Shown here in pieces: positions 9,717 through 19,957 of a stretch of DNA of 64,000 nucleotides. Source of the stretch: Paenibacillus sp. P25 (GTDB taxonomy: Bacteria > Bacillota > Bacilli > Paenibacillales > NBRC-103111); contig CP085629.1 in NCBI GenBank assembly GCA_024704175.1, positions 4,216,001-4,280,000 of the forward strand, read 5' to 3'. Position 1 is the first letter of the stretch, and every line of letters begins with the position of its first letter. A model generated the notes under the pieces. That model was given only the letters and a program-made list of their open reading frames with translations, had not been told where the DNA came from and ran no database searches. The position numbers and the translations under genes were made by a program.

Positions 9717-11207
9717 GAATTTCCTCCTCCTCTTGAATTAGGAGATGATTTATCCAATCGTTTAGCGTGCTCGCGTCTCCTCCCGGAGTGAGTGAGATAG
9801 CCCCCATTTGATATCGCTCATGAAAATCTGTTTTAAAAAAATCAAGTTCATCATCCGGAACCGGTGTCAAAATAAACACGTTTTTCACCGCTCTTTTGTC
9901 GTTATGCCGCAGTAAAATTCCGTCCCTATACTTATGCATTTCACCAAGCGCTGTACCTAAATTGTTAGCAACACGGTATTTAGGGTCCAGTATGTATAAG
10001 TTGTCTCCTGATTCAATGACAATATCGGGAACCATTCTCTGCGTATATGTATAAAAACGTGAAGAATTATGTTGAAATACACGCTGATAAGATAGCCGCA
10101 TACCATTGCGTAACTTCACGATACTCTCATGATGCTCCGCAAGGTGAAGGAAAATGCCTTCCCTTGTCGTTCGATATAACCCCGGCCGCTATCTTGTAAC
10201 AAACCTTTCTCCCGAAATATCTTTATGATCTGCATATAACACCATATCTCATACAACGCGAAGGTTTCTCGCAGCGGATAACGATAGCTCATGCCAATTT
10301 GTTCGTTCCCATGCTTGTACAAGCGATCAAACCATTGGTAGCACTGTCGGTATACGGGATGCTTTCGAAACACCTGGGATATTCGTATCAAACCTTGATA
10401 GGGCGCTACTTGCTTAAAAAAAGGATTTTGCAACCAATACCCAACTTTGTCCGCATAAGCTTCCGCCCTTACTGCATGTTCTCCCTGAGTTGCCTTCGCA
10501 TACATCTTCAACAGATGCCTAAGATCCACAAGCCACCGCTTTAACAACTTGTTCTCATACGTGTTATAGCTGTCCTCGCGGGTGGAAGATTTCACCTTTT
10601 CCGGGATGGTTCCGACTACGCCGCGCCCTCTATTCCGTTCCATCCAGGCAAGAGTTCGGGCATCCACGGTTCGGACACGATCCCGTCTCATTTGTTGATC
10701 GCAGGACTGAAGCACACGAACCGGTCGCTCAATGACGTTCCAGATCATAACTGCCAGCGAAGGAAATGACGCTTCAATATAACTCCATTGTGCCAAAGAG
10801 AGTTCACGAGAATGCTGGTCAACTTCAATGCCAGCCTCGATATTCGAATACTCAAAACAAATCGATGCTTCCTGCAAAATATCACTTAACATAAGGGCGT
10901 ACTGCTCTTCTGTCATTTTCCTGTCATCCGGATAAATATAGGTTTCAAACTTTATCCCGTTTATTTCAAAGTAGACCTGTCCACTATAAAAAGGTGTCGT
11001 CAATTGACCGTAAGCTTCGCCTTGTACCACCCGGTGCGGAAATTGCGGCAAGCCGCAAAATTGGATCGAGGGCGATTGCTCCAAGCCATGCAAAACATAC
11101 TTCCAATCATAGGTCGTCCCTTCGGTTAGATAGGCCTCTTCCAAGGCAACCCATGCTTCACCATTCGTCCGGAGCAGAAAATTACCGCCAGAACTGTGTT
11201 GCTCCAT
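9706..11207 (-). CDS. DUF2357 + PD-(D/E)XK (McrC-like) protein (reading frame broken once)
   Basis: Two frames rejoin into about 500 residues. The first 360 residues resemble DUF2357, with the basic stretch MRRDRVRTVDARTLAWMERN and the conserved STREDSYNTYENKLLKRWL. The last 130 residues are a nuclease domain of the PDDEXK_7 type: VPDIVIESGDNLYILDPKYR gives the D...DxK triad. The break is near 10145, where TTGCGGAG needs one more G (TTGGCGGAG) to read ...FTLAEHHESIVKLRNGM. The rejoined length is one base short of a multiple of three. DUF2357 nucleases pair with McrB-like ATPases as a McrC counterpart. Here the start overlaps the end of the McrB-like gene by 26 bases, fitting one complex. Confidence 0.7.
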
Positions 11208-13432
11208 ACCGCAAAAGCTCCTTCTCCATACGCATAATATGACCGTAACTTGTGGATTGTTGACCCAAATGTTCAGCGAACGTTTCCTTCAATTCCTTGA
11301 GCAAGTCAGTAATTCGATCATCGCCCTTTAGCTTTGGAAGCACCTTTTCGGAAATCACTTGATCCAGCATTGCTTTTCTTGATGCCTGATCCTCAACGTT
11401 CAACGTAAGATTGCGGCTCATTTTCTGAAGCATCTCATTCATCGTCCGATATCCGAAGTGAAGATGGTAAGGAGCCAATATCCCATGGAGCCGCTTTAAA
11501 TATGCAAATTCGTTTTGCAGTCCGGCTCTGATCCCATCATCCAAGCGGTTCCAAAACGTTTCCAGATCCACATCGCTTAACGTCATAACAAAAGCACGGT
11601 CTAATACCTTATCCGAAATGCTGTGAGTCGTTTCATCGACATTGATTGTACCTATAAGATATAGATTAGGCGGTATACTGATTTTGGATGGGATTTCCTC
11701 AAGATCATCCCGGTTGTGTAAAGGAATTTCCTTATGTGACTCTACTCCGCTGAGATAATCGCTTAAATAATACTCGACTCGTGCAAGATTCATTTCATCC
11801 AGCACAATGAAATGCGGCTTCTCCCTCTCCTTATGAGCATGTAAAAGTACTCTTAAAAACTCCGTCATGATATACCTGTTTTCAAAAGAACTGTAATACC
11901 CGAACAAGGCAGTCCCATCCGTCCAATCCGGCCGAACAGGAATAATAGACAAATAGGGATTGTCGGCTTCGTAAGGCGACCCATACACCGCATTCGCATA
12001 AAGCTTAGCCAGCTGTGTCTTGCCAGTTCCCGAGATACCGCTTAGAATCACAAAATGCTTATCGTCCAAGGCAGTCAAATTCAGATGCAGATCGCGAATC
12101 AAATCTTTATCAAACGTCAGGGAACAATTCTGAATGGTCTCATAGATAACTGAGAAATTAAAATTACTATTGTAATCAACGGTTTCCTCTGAATCATCAT
12201 CTACCAAAGTGTCAGTTGTTGCTTCATCCGTTATGACCTGGTTTTCAGGAAATTGAAAACTCCCCGGCCGCTAACATGGGCAAACAAAAGGGCGGCACAC
12301 GCAAACCTCCCTTTAATTACCGCTGGATCTTCTTCAAACTGCTGCTCGGAATTGTTGTATGTTCCAGTCAAATATTCACTATCATTCCGCACTTGTATAC
12401 CGTGCTCTTTTAATAAATCAAGTGCGCGATGCTTTAATGCCTCATTATCTTGATTCTGCATCTTAAAGGATTTTGGAATCCACCATTCCTTGTGATGATC
12501 GTCAAGGAGCACCGAGACATCGGCATAAATATGATTATTGTTTTCAACATTGACAGCAACCACTCGCTTGTTTAACCCCGTCCTCACATCATATTCACTG
12601 TAATAGAAATGCCCTTGAACAATCGTCTGCCCGTCGCGCTTCAATGTAAATTCTTGTTGGCGGGTACCCGACTTCTCATTTTCGAGAGCTCCATAGTGAA
12701 TTTCGTAAGGATACCCAAACATCGTTATCACGTAGGGCGCCTCTACGGAAGCAATCAGTGCCAATATGTGCGCGGCTCTAGCGTTATACTTTCTTTCCTC
12801 TATCACGTAATTACGTAAATCTAATGTTGACTCCCAAATGCGCCTTGCCATATTGATGATTTCAATAACCTCGTACTCCCCTTCTAAAGGTACGGCTTGA
12901 CCAAACAATATCCAAGGTCTCGTTCTTGGCTTCACCATCGCATTTAAGGTTTTCTCCAGAGCAGATCGATGAATCTCGTCTCTCGTGAACGAATCCTTTC
13001 TGATGAATATTCTTAGTTCGGAATCCAGCTCGTTCAGCATCGGAAGAAGACGGCCGGTCTTTATCAACTCATGGGCTTGATAGAAGCTCATTTCTGCATA
13101 TACATACAATTGTTTATCAACACCGTTAAATTCAATTGTCAGCAGATTAATTTCCTTATCCCCTATTTGGCGGGCAATTTGAGCAAAATATTTTTTGCCT
13201 ATACTCGAGTCTTTCTTTTGTTCCGCATACTTGGGATTTAGTGCGTCATGATAGGTGGTCATAAGTGTTTGACCGTAAGTAGCAATTCTATAGTCCTGCC
13301 CAAGCAATTCACTAGCTAATTGCTCTAACTCCGATTTCCACAGCTCGCTCCATGGTATCGTTAACCTTCTTGCATCGTTCCGCCGTGTTATCAATATCGA
13401 AGATTTGTTGGTATTTAGACAAATTTATCATT
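11182..13432 (-). CDS. McrB-like AAA+ ATPase/GTPase (reading frame broken twice)
   Basis: Three frames rejoin into about 750 residues. The C-terminal third is a McrB-type AAA+ motor: P-loop LSGISGTGKTQLAKLY near residue 465, Walker B FIVLDEMNLARVEYYL, and the signature GTINVDETTHSISDKVLDRAF. The N-terminal 400 residues are a putative recognition region that I do not recognise. The start at 13432 has AAAGGAG seven bases upstream and reads MINLSKYQQIF. It leaves frame near 13370-13340. A second break near 12240 is repaired by one T (AATTTCC to AATTTTCC), giving ...FNFPENQVITDE. The rejoined length lacks two bases. In McrBC systems this subunit recognises modified DNA and powers the McrC nuclease, here the DUF2357 protein downstream. 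Confidence 0.7.
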
Positions 13433-13705
13433 TTGCAACTCCTTTGATTTTATTTGCTATTGGTTATATTAAACCATAAAAATTGGACAACATATTGCCA
13501 TAGAATATATGTTCCCATGGTATCTAGTTCCTTTTCTGTTATTTCGACAAAGCAGGAAGTTAGCCCTGTATTGCATTTTATTGCTTAATAGAAAATGACG
13601 GCTAAAATCGCCGTCTAAGTTTCATATCTTATAAATCTCATCAATAATAATGATGATCGCTCGTGCATCGTCGATATTATTGCAAAAAAATTGTATTCAG
13701 GCGAT

Positions 13706-13955
13706 TTACTTTTTAAGAAACAACGCGAATGCTTCATTAACAGCTATTAATCAAGTCCTACAGCCGTTTATGTTCCGGAATCGGATGAGAAAAAAGCAAA
13801 GTGATAACGGCATCATAGCACATTTCGAACGTATCTCTTCCCGACTCAAAAAAATATTCTCTCGGAAAGGAATCATCCACTACATCTGTTTATTTATTAT
13901 AATCGTGTGGAGTGGTGACGTATTGTCTGCGAATATATGCTCCAATGGTAATCAT
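13706..13955 (-). pseudogene. Decayed small gene coupled to fic
   Basis: An ATG overlaps the fic stop codon (ATGA) and reads MITIGAYIRRQY..., then meets a TAA after about 20 codons. The same frame continues as a protein-like stretch (DDSFPREYFFESGRDTFEM, then LLFSHPIPEHKRL), meets a TAG, and ends after a shift as VNEAFALFLKK. The pattern suggests one gene of roughly 80 codons spoiled by point changes or sequence errors. The family is unknown. The stretch from 13433 to 13705 holds nothing I can assign. Confidence 0.4.
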
Positions 13956-15073
13956 TTGATAAAATGCGGAAATTGTTCCGGTGCCTTGCGAATTTCCTGC
14001 GCTAATTGCTCATACTCTCCCGTCAGTTTTACAGATCGAACTCTTTTCGCCTCCTGATCACGAGGTTCGATAAAACCTTCTTCCCGCCATCTGTTTACTT
14101 TCTCCCTAATGGATCGGTCGGATAATCGCAACAGATCCCGCAACTCGCTTGTCGTTATGGTATTTTGTTTAAAAGTGAGTTGGGCAAATACCATCCTCTG
14201 CTGCGGGTCTAGCTTACGAATCAGCTCCGGTTCAACCTTCATTAGTTGGGCAGATTTTTCCCCTACAATCGCGGCGGCTTCCTGGAATACTTCTGCCAAA
14301 CCTTCAATAAAAAACTCAAGCCATGGAGTCAAATCCGCCTCATTTCGGCCGAAGTAATAATTGTGACGAAGCCCTAATTGGAGCCTGCGATAGTACTCCG
14401 CTAAATTTCGATCGTAGAAGTTTTCAAGCACAAACAACCCCTTTAATCCAAACCCGCCGCGGCGAAGAAGATAAGTGGCTAACATGCGGGCGGTACGGCC
14501 ATTCCCATCTATATAAGGATGGATCGTCAGAAATTGCCACATAAAGATGCCTGCTTTGATCGGGACGGGGATTGCATAGGTTTCCGGCGAGTTGACCCAT
14601 GCCACCAGATCCTCCATCAAAGAAGGAACATCCTTCCACTCTGGGGGCAGATAGAATCCGGAAGCATTCCGGTCGCCAACCTGATTTTGCACTTCTCGAT
14701 ATTCACTAATGCGGGGTCTCCGGCCGTGCGAAATGCGAATGATGGCATGCAGTTTTTTAATGAACTCTTCTGTGACTGGAAGTTGTCGTTTTTCAGCTTC
14801 GTCAAGGTATTCCAATGCCTTCATTAAATTGTAAACTTCCTGTTCCTCGTCATGATTGCTGTCTTTATAAAGGAACTTCCGTTTTTCCGCTTCATCAAGT
14901 GTATTCCCTTCGATCTTCGTTGAAAGAATGACTGTCTTTTCCATCGATTCTTTTTTCAACAAATCTAGGATCGATGCGGGTAATGGGAGTAGGTCAACAA
15001 CTGTGCAAGCTTGTTGTATGTCCATAAGCCTACAGGCAATGCGGTCCGTAATTGAATATTTGGGTGTGAACAT
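13952..15073 (-). CDS. fic: Fic family AMP transferase with C-terminal winged helix
   Basis: The 373-residue protein has the Fic core motif HPYIDGNGRTAR at about residues 185-196, with the catalytic His and the phosphate-binding NGR. The inhibitory motif STKIEGN at residues 51-57 fits the [ST]xxxE[GN] form, so the enzyme carries its own N-terminal autoinhibitory helix (class II). The C-terminal 80 residues (TITTSELRDLLRLSDRSIRE) look like a winged helix that may bind DNA. Fic enzymes usually transfer AMP to Ser, Thr or Tyr of target proteins. The gene is divergent from the HerA cassette and is complete. Its target is unknown. Confidence 0.85.
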   Translation of the reverse strand: MFTPKYSITDRIACRLMDIQQACTVVDLLPLPASILDLLKKESMEKTVILSTKIEGNTLDEAEKRKFLYKDSNHDEEQEVYNLMKALEYLDEAEKRQLPVTEEFIKKLHAIIRISHGRRPRISEYREVQNQVGDRNASGFYLPPEWKDVPSLMEDLVAWVNSPETYAIPVPIKAGIFMWQFLTIHPYIDGNGRTARMLATYLLRRGGFGLKGLFVLENFYDRNLAEYYRRLQLGLRHNYYFGRNEADLTPWLEFFIEGLAEVFQEAAAIVGEKSAQLMKVEPELIRKLDPQQRMVFAQLTFKQNTITTSELRDLLRLSDRSIREKVNRWREEGFIEPRDQEAKRVRSVKLTGEYEQLAQEIRKAPEQFPHFIK

Positions 15074-15134
15074 AAAATCACCATCCTCAACGATATTATA
15101 ACATTGCCGCTAATTTGCCGCAATTATTATGTGA

Positions 15135-15164
15135 TTGAATATTGAACGGACTCTGCTCTAATAT
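15135..15164 (+). promoter_or_regulatory. Candidate promoter of the HerA/OLD cassette
   Basis: TTGAAT at 15135-15140 and TAATAT at 15159-15164 are separated by 18 bases and lie about 70 bases ahead of the HerA start. The gene also has a good ribosome site (GGGGGAGTAAATAT before ATG). The boxes fit a vegetative sigma-A promoter but are not perfect. Confidence 0.4.
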
Positions 15165-15235
15165 GAAGGATTTTCCACTTTGCTGTCGAATAGACGAAAA
15201 ATAGGTCAAGATAACTAGGTTGGGGGAGTAAATAT

Positions 15236-16858
15236 ATGGAATTAAGGAAAACCTCACTATTATTCGGAAAAATTATCTCTGTTGATGGTAGCAAAATAAC
15301 AATAAAAGCAGAAACATTAAAAAATGAGGATGGTGAAAATACTCTACACGCAGAGGTTGGAGCATTCATTAACTGCGGCGGATTCCATGGGGATACAATA
15401 TGCACCATTACTCGAGTACTAATCCAAGAAATTGAACGGAGAGACGCTGTAGTTGAAAATAAACTAGTTGAGGCCGCAATTGTTGGTAGTGTTGATTCCA
15501 ATGGGAGATTTACACGAGGTGTTAGCAAATTACCTCCAATTGGCTGTGAATCTTATTTGCTATCCGGGGAACAAGTTAACCATTTGCTGGGCATAAATGT
15601 GAACTCTCCAGAGGAAGATGAGGAGAGCAAAAAATATTTTAAAGTTGGGAAGCGTTCCATGCAAGGTGCTGGTGATGCTTATTTAAACCTGGATAAACTG
15701 CTGGGAAGACATGTTGCCATTGTTGGTACAACTGGAAGTGGTAAAAGTAGCACCGTTGCTAGAATTGCCCAATCAATCTTAGAAAATTACCCTCTGCCTA
15801 GACTTATTTTCTTTGATATTCATAATGAGTATAAAAATGCATTTTCTGAGCAATGGGCAAACAAGTCTAACTGCATAGCTTGGGAAAACTTTTCATTACC
15901 TTATTGGTTTTTAGATTTAGACGAATTCATTTCTATATATTACCCCGAAGCCGGTGGAACTCAAAAAATGTATTTGAAAGAGATTATTGAGGACTTAAAA
16001 AAGGAAAATTATGATGGACCAGATCAAGAGAAAGTTTCAGTTGACAGTCCTATCTTTTTTAACATGGATACACTTATTGAGAAGATTAAAGAAAAAAGGG
16101 ATAGAGAATCGACGGAAGCAAAAAAGGATCCATTTAATAAAATGATTTTAAAACTTCAAAGCATACATAATGACTCTCGATTTTCTTTCTTAAAGCGTGA
16201 AGCCATACATAAAACAAGCCTTGCTTCATACTTCACTCAATTATTAGGTTTGGATGCTAATAATCAACGATTTATTACTGTCCTTGATCTAAGTGGCCTT
16301 CCTGCCGAAGTAAGAACTATTTGTGTCGGTGTTTTAACACGTTTATGTTTTGACTACAGATATTGGGATATGGATCCTGAAAATTTGCCTTTATGTCTAA
16401 TTCTTGAAGAAGCTCATACATACATACCTGAAGACACATCATCTAAATATTCACTTTGTTTAGAAAGGGTGGAAAAAATCGCTAAGGAAGGCCGAAAATA
16501 CGGGATAAGCCTTATTGTTGTTACTCAACGTCCATCAAATATTTCATCAACGGTCTTGTCACAATGCGGGACATTTATAACCCTAAGATTAACAAATGAT
16601 CTTGATCAAAACAAAATCAAACGCCTATTACCTGATTTATTAGGTGATCAAGCTGATATACTTTCTAGCCTTAGGGATGGAGAAGCTTTAATCACAGGCG
16701 ATGCAATGACATTACCAGGAAAAGTACGGTTTGATCCTCCCTCACCTAAACCAAAAAGCAATGATGTTAGATATCATAAGTCGTGGGTCGATGGACCACC
16801 TCCTGGATACAGTGTCGAAAACATTACTAAATGGTGGGTAACCAGGGAAAGAAATTAA
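15236..16858 (+). CDS. HerA-like DNA-translocating ATPase
   Basis: The 540-residue protein has the HerA/FtsK-type layout. A beta-barrel-like N-terminal domain (about residues 1-100) is followed by a P-loop VGTTGSGKSSTVARI at residues 163-177. Walker B LCLILEEAHTYIPED lies near residue 385, and an arginine-rich stretch with IVVTQRPSNISSTVLSQC follows, typical of the family (DUF87). HerA forms hexamers that thread double-stranded DNA and usually serve a partner nuclease. The gene is complete and much more A+T-rich than the right half of the window. It is followed 17 bases later by an OLD-like ATPase gene, so that protein is its likely partner. Recent bacterial defence systems pair HerA with varied effectors. 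Confidence 0.85.
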   Translation: MELRKTSLLFGKIISVDGSKITIKAETLKNEDGENTLHAEVGAFINCGGFHGDTICTITRVLIQEIERRDAVVENKLVEAAIVGSVDSNGRFTRGVSKLPPIGCESYLLSGEQVNHLLGINVNSPEEDEESKKYFKVGKRSMQGAGDAYLNLDKLLGRHVAIVGTTGSGKSSTVARIAQSILENYPLPRLIFFDIHNEYKNAFSEQWANKSNCIAWENFSLPYWFLDLDEFISIYYPEAGGTQKMYLKEIIEDLKKENYDGPDQEKVSVDSPIFFNMDTLIEKIKEKRDRESTEAKKDPFNKMILKLQSIHNDSRFSFLKREAIHKTSLASYFTQLLGLDANNQRFITVLDLSGLPAEVRTICVGVLTRLCFDYRYWDMDPENLPLCLILEEAHTYIPEDTSSKYSLCLERVEKIAKEGRKYGISLIVVTQRPSNISSTVLSQCGTFITLRLTNDLDQNKIKRLLPDLLGDQADILSSLRDGEALITGDAMTLPGKVRFDPPSPKPKSNDVRYHKSWVDGPPPGYSVENITKWWVTRERN

Positions 16859-16875
16859 CAGAAAGTGGAGCGCTC

Positions 16876-18742
16876 ATGAAAATTAAAAGTATTCAACTAA
16901 AGGGTTGGAGATCATATTCTAATACAGACGGTATAGAATTGCAAAATTTAAAAAAGATCAATATTATCATTGGTCCAAATAATTCCGGAAAATCAAATCT
17001 ATTTAAGTATTTGTTTCGAATTAGGGAAATGATAAATAATGCTAAGCCAACACGTGAAAGAAAAAATGAGTTAGGGGCGTATGACCTCTTAAACTGTTTG
17101 CCAACATTAATAGATATCCAAGATACTTGGGCTGAAAATGGAGCAGATATTCTTTGTAATATTCAATTAGAACAAATTGAAGGATTCGAAAAAGGGATAG
17201 TAGCAACATTACATCAAATAAAAGATATTATTTTGAGTTCACATCATAAAATTGCTGATCAGAAAACATGCTTTGCTATTGTATATGAAAATGAAAAGTA
17301 TCTTATTGAGAAGTTCGAACCAACAAATCCTAAAATTTTAAACCCAGATACAGGAGAGTATGTTAATCCAGTAGAAGGTATAGGCTATCCTCAAGACACT
17401 GTTATATACTGGAAATCATTTGCAAATAGCTTAGTCTTTGTAGACCCTATAAGACATTATTCAAGAACTAGCTCTGAATTTAGTGAAAGTGATTTTGACG
17501 GGAGTAATATAGTTCAAGAAATCATAAAATTACGAAATGAGCAAAATGCTGAGTGGAGACAATTCAAAAAGCAACTAGAAGATTGGTTGAAATTAATACT
17601 TCTTGAACCTGAGATTAGCCTGGACCCCACTAACGAAAAGCTGAGATTTTATTTAAAGCGAGGAAATAAAGAAGTAGCAAGCATTTCTTGAAAACTTGGG
17701 TACTGGTGTATCTCAACTTATAATGTTACTCTCATTTTTATATTTAAATCGTTCAAGGACATTAAATGTATTTATTGAAGAACCTGAAAGTAACTTACAC
17801 CCAGAAGCTGTTGTTCAACTGATGAAGATTTTAGAAGAAAATTTTGAAAACCACCGTTTTTTCGTTTCAACTCATTCTTCAGTATTAATTGATCAATTAA
17901 ATGAAAACTGGAGCATACATAGAGTTTTTCGTAAAGAAGAAAAACCATCTACTATTCTTCCATGCACTGAAGTAGTACATTATTATAAGGTATTAGATGG
18001 GCTTGGTATACGTCCCTCACAACTTTTGCAAAGTAATATTATTATCTGGGCTGAAGGGCCAAGTGACCGGATTTATTTAAAGAAGTGGATTACAGACAAC
18101 AGTCCAGATCTAATAGAAGGGAAACATTTTAGTTTTCTTATGTATGGTGGCGCAAATATTGCTAGTTATGATCTTATAGACGATAAAGATTACATTAATT
18201 TACTTAAAACTAGCAGGTACTCGGTTATTGTTTGCGACTCTGATAAAATGAGTGAAAATGATCCAATTAAAGAAAGAGTTACAAAATTAATAGAACGTTT
18301 AGATGCGGAAAATTCATTAAAAGACTATGTCCACATATGGATTACATCTGGAAGAGAAATCGAAAACTATATTCCTGCTGAATTGTTTGAACAAGTCCTT
18401 TTTTCCGATCAATTTAGAAGACATTTTATCTATGTAAGTGGTGAAACAGGGAAACGCGAAAAAATTACATTATCTTTTACACTGGATGGTTCATCACCAG
18501 GATTGTATGATTCATTTGACGTCTTCTATGCAAACAAGTATCATCTTGAGGATGGCACCCCATTAAAACATTCAGATATTGCTAATATATCCAATGACTT
18601 ATCGAAAAAAAAAGCACAAATTGCAAAATCTATTGTAGAAAAATGGGAACTTGGACATTATGATAAGGGTACTGATCTTCAGAAAAGGCTTGCAGATGTA
18701 ATTGAACATATCAAAAGAGCTAATTATTTCGGTAATGTTTAG
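16876..18742 (+). CDS. OLD-like ATPase with TOPRIM nuclease domain (reading frame broken once)
   Basis: Rejoined, the two frames give about 621 residues. The N-terminus starts KSIQLKGWRSYSNTDGIEL and has the P-loop GPNNSGKSN at residues 33-41. After the break comes the ABC-type half: LGTGVSQLIML signature, Walker B VFIEEPESNLHPEA and the FVSTHSSVLID switch. A TOPRIM domain follows with IIWAEGPSDRIYL (the catalytic Glu) and VIVCDSDKMSEND (the DxD). The break at 17690 is repaired by removing one T (ATTTCTTG to ATTCTTG), giving ...VASILENLGTGVSQ. The start is set by GTGGAG six bases upstream of ATG. OLD-family proteins are ATP-driven nucleases. There is no UvrD-like helicase nearby, so this is not Gabija. 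Confidence 0.8.
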
Positions 18743-18861
18743 TATTTAATAATCAATCAGGATTATATGTTAAATATTCGGTAATTATTAATATTCTATT
18801 AAATGCCGCTTGTCTAAAACCCATTACTATGCTCAACATAGACTAAAATGATATTTATAGT

Positions 18862-18982
18862 ACACCGAACGCTTCCTGGACAAAATGCATATCGTGATCC
18901 CTTGAAACAAGACTAAGCCAATAACCTATTGAGATGGCTATGTAATCGCAGCTGGTGTTTTAGGCTTGCGGCCTTTGCTTTA
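18862..18982 (-). pseudogene. Remnant of a VapC-like PIN toxin (C-terminal end)
   Basis: Read on the minus strand, SRDHDM-FV-EAFG lines up with the C-terminus of the intact VapC-like toxin at 23995-24387 (SRDHDMSFVREAFG), and the DNA can be aligned over about 120 bases. The rest of the gene, including the PIN acidic residues, is absent. The remaining bases between 18743 and 19030 show nothing else I can assign. Confidence 0.6.
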
Positions 18983-19030
18983 TGTAATATTCGTTTTTGT
19001 CAAAATTGCACGTAAAAATTATTAAGCCGT

Positions 19031-19638
19031 TCATTTTCCTGTTTGTAAGTTAAATTCATTTAACTGATCCTTAATCTTTTGCACCCACATTGGGAGAGAT
19101 TCTGCCTGATATTTCAGGACGTTATGTTCTGCATGTAAAACAATTTCACCGGACGCTCCGCTGTTGTCAATCACAATCAAATGATCAATAAGATGGAAGT
19201 GAGTCAGAAGATTTTGCATGGATGTGGTTTGTCTCCGAACGATGTCTTTAGTCGGTATATGATGTCCACCGGTTTGAACTCTGGCGGCAACACGTTCGAT
19301 ATTGAGCCGAACATCATTTAGACCCACATAAAACATCATCACTTCAAAGCCGTTCGCCTTGGCTTCCCGTATCAGTCGTATCGCATTACCGCCGGCCAAA
19401 GTCGTTTCTACAGAAAAATCGCGTTTATGATGGATACAATCTCTCGCAAGTTTAATCGCTTCTTTGCCTGCGGATACTTTGCGGCGATCCGGATGGTCAG
19501 AATCAATGCTCCGAGCTAAAGCGTCGGGATCTATATTGACACTGATACCAAGCCTGTCCACTATCAAATTGCGAATGGTGCTTTTGCCGCGCCGTTATTG
19601 CCGGCGAATACAACCATCACTGTGGAGTACTCATTCAT
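19031..19638 (-). CDS. Zeta-toxin-like P-loop kinase (frame broken in the P-loop)
   Basis: Rejoined, the gene encodes about 202 residues: MNEYSTVMVVFAGNNG, then AGKSTIRNLIVDRLG, a zeta-type start. NIDPDALAR and SVETTLAGGNAIRLI follow, the latter typical of zeta kinases binding UDP-sugars. MFYVGLNDVRLNIERV with RV..GGHHI is the mobile arginine region. The break is inside the Walker A loop near 19597: GCGGCAAAAGC needs one more G to read GAGKST. So the copy is either a sequence error or an inactivated toxin. Zeta kinases phosphorylate peptidoglycan precursors or nucleotides. The start overlaps the small upstream gene, fitting a toxin-antitoxin pair. Confidence 0.7.
19057..19400. repeat. Diverged repeat, copy 2 (zeta-like kinase 3' part)
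   Basis: This stretch aligns with 7966-8302. Here it belongs to a longer kinase gene; in the other copy it ends abruptly. It shows that a toxin gene was duplicated, or acquired twice, within the island. Confidence 0.8.
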
Positions 19639-19810
19639 GATGAACCCCAGGATTGTCGATTGGCTCGATCACACCGTTTGCATATTCTTTGACAATCTGG
19701 CCTTTTTCCGTTTGATAGACAATATAAGTTCCGTTCGCTTTTGCATCCAGTTTCGCGCGATCGCCCGTAAGTTTGATCAGTTTTTGCAAATCTTGAATAC
19801 GATCCATCAT
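19631..19810 (-). CDS. Small partner of the zeta-like kinase (59 aa)
   Basis: A frame of 60 codons begins ATGATGGATCG and reads MMDRIQDLQKLIKLTGDRAK, then ...GTYIVYQTEKGQIVKEYANG. It ends with a TGA inside the kinase start region, so the genes overlap by eight bases. Small proteins of this size, with an N-terminal helix and a beta stretch, often precede zeta-like kinases in Bacillales and are thought to act as antitoxins. I infer that role from position. No ribosome site of strong quality is visible upstream. Confidence 0.6.
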   Translation of the reverse strand: MMDRIQDLQKLIKLTGDRAKLDAKANGTYIVYQTEKGQIVKEYANGVIEPIDNPGVHHE

Positions 19811-19957
19811 AGGTCACCATCCAACCCGACTTAATCTTGCCATTATTATAACATACTCGTTTCAGATCAAAATTACAGGCCTCGCATACCAGTTTGTCCA
19901 CCCACTCACAAAAATCAAGCTATGCTCAAACCGCGTTACTTCTTATTCCCATAAAGT

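Noticed and set aside
13650..14057. Plus-strand frame of 135 codons overlapping the fic 3' end
   Set aside because: It runs antisense into conserved fic sequence, lacks a ribosome site, and the minus strand has a coupled gene remnant here.
15236..18742. Gabija system
   Set aside because: The OLD-like ATPase with TOPRIM fits GajA, but no UvrD-like helicase (GajB) is present; the neighbour is a HerA ATPase.
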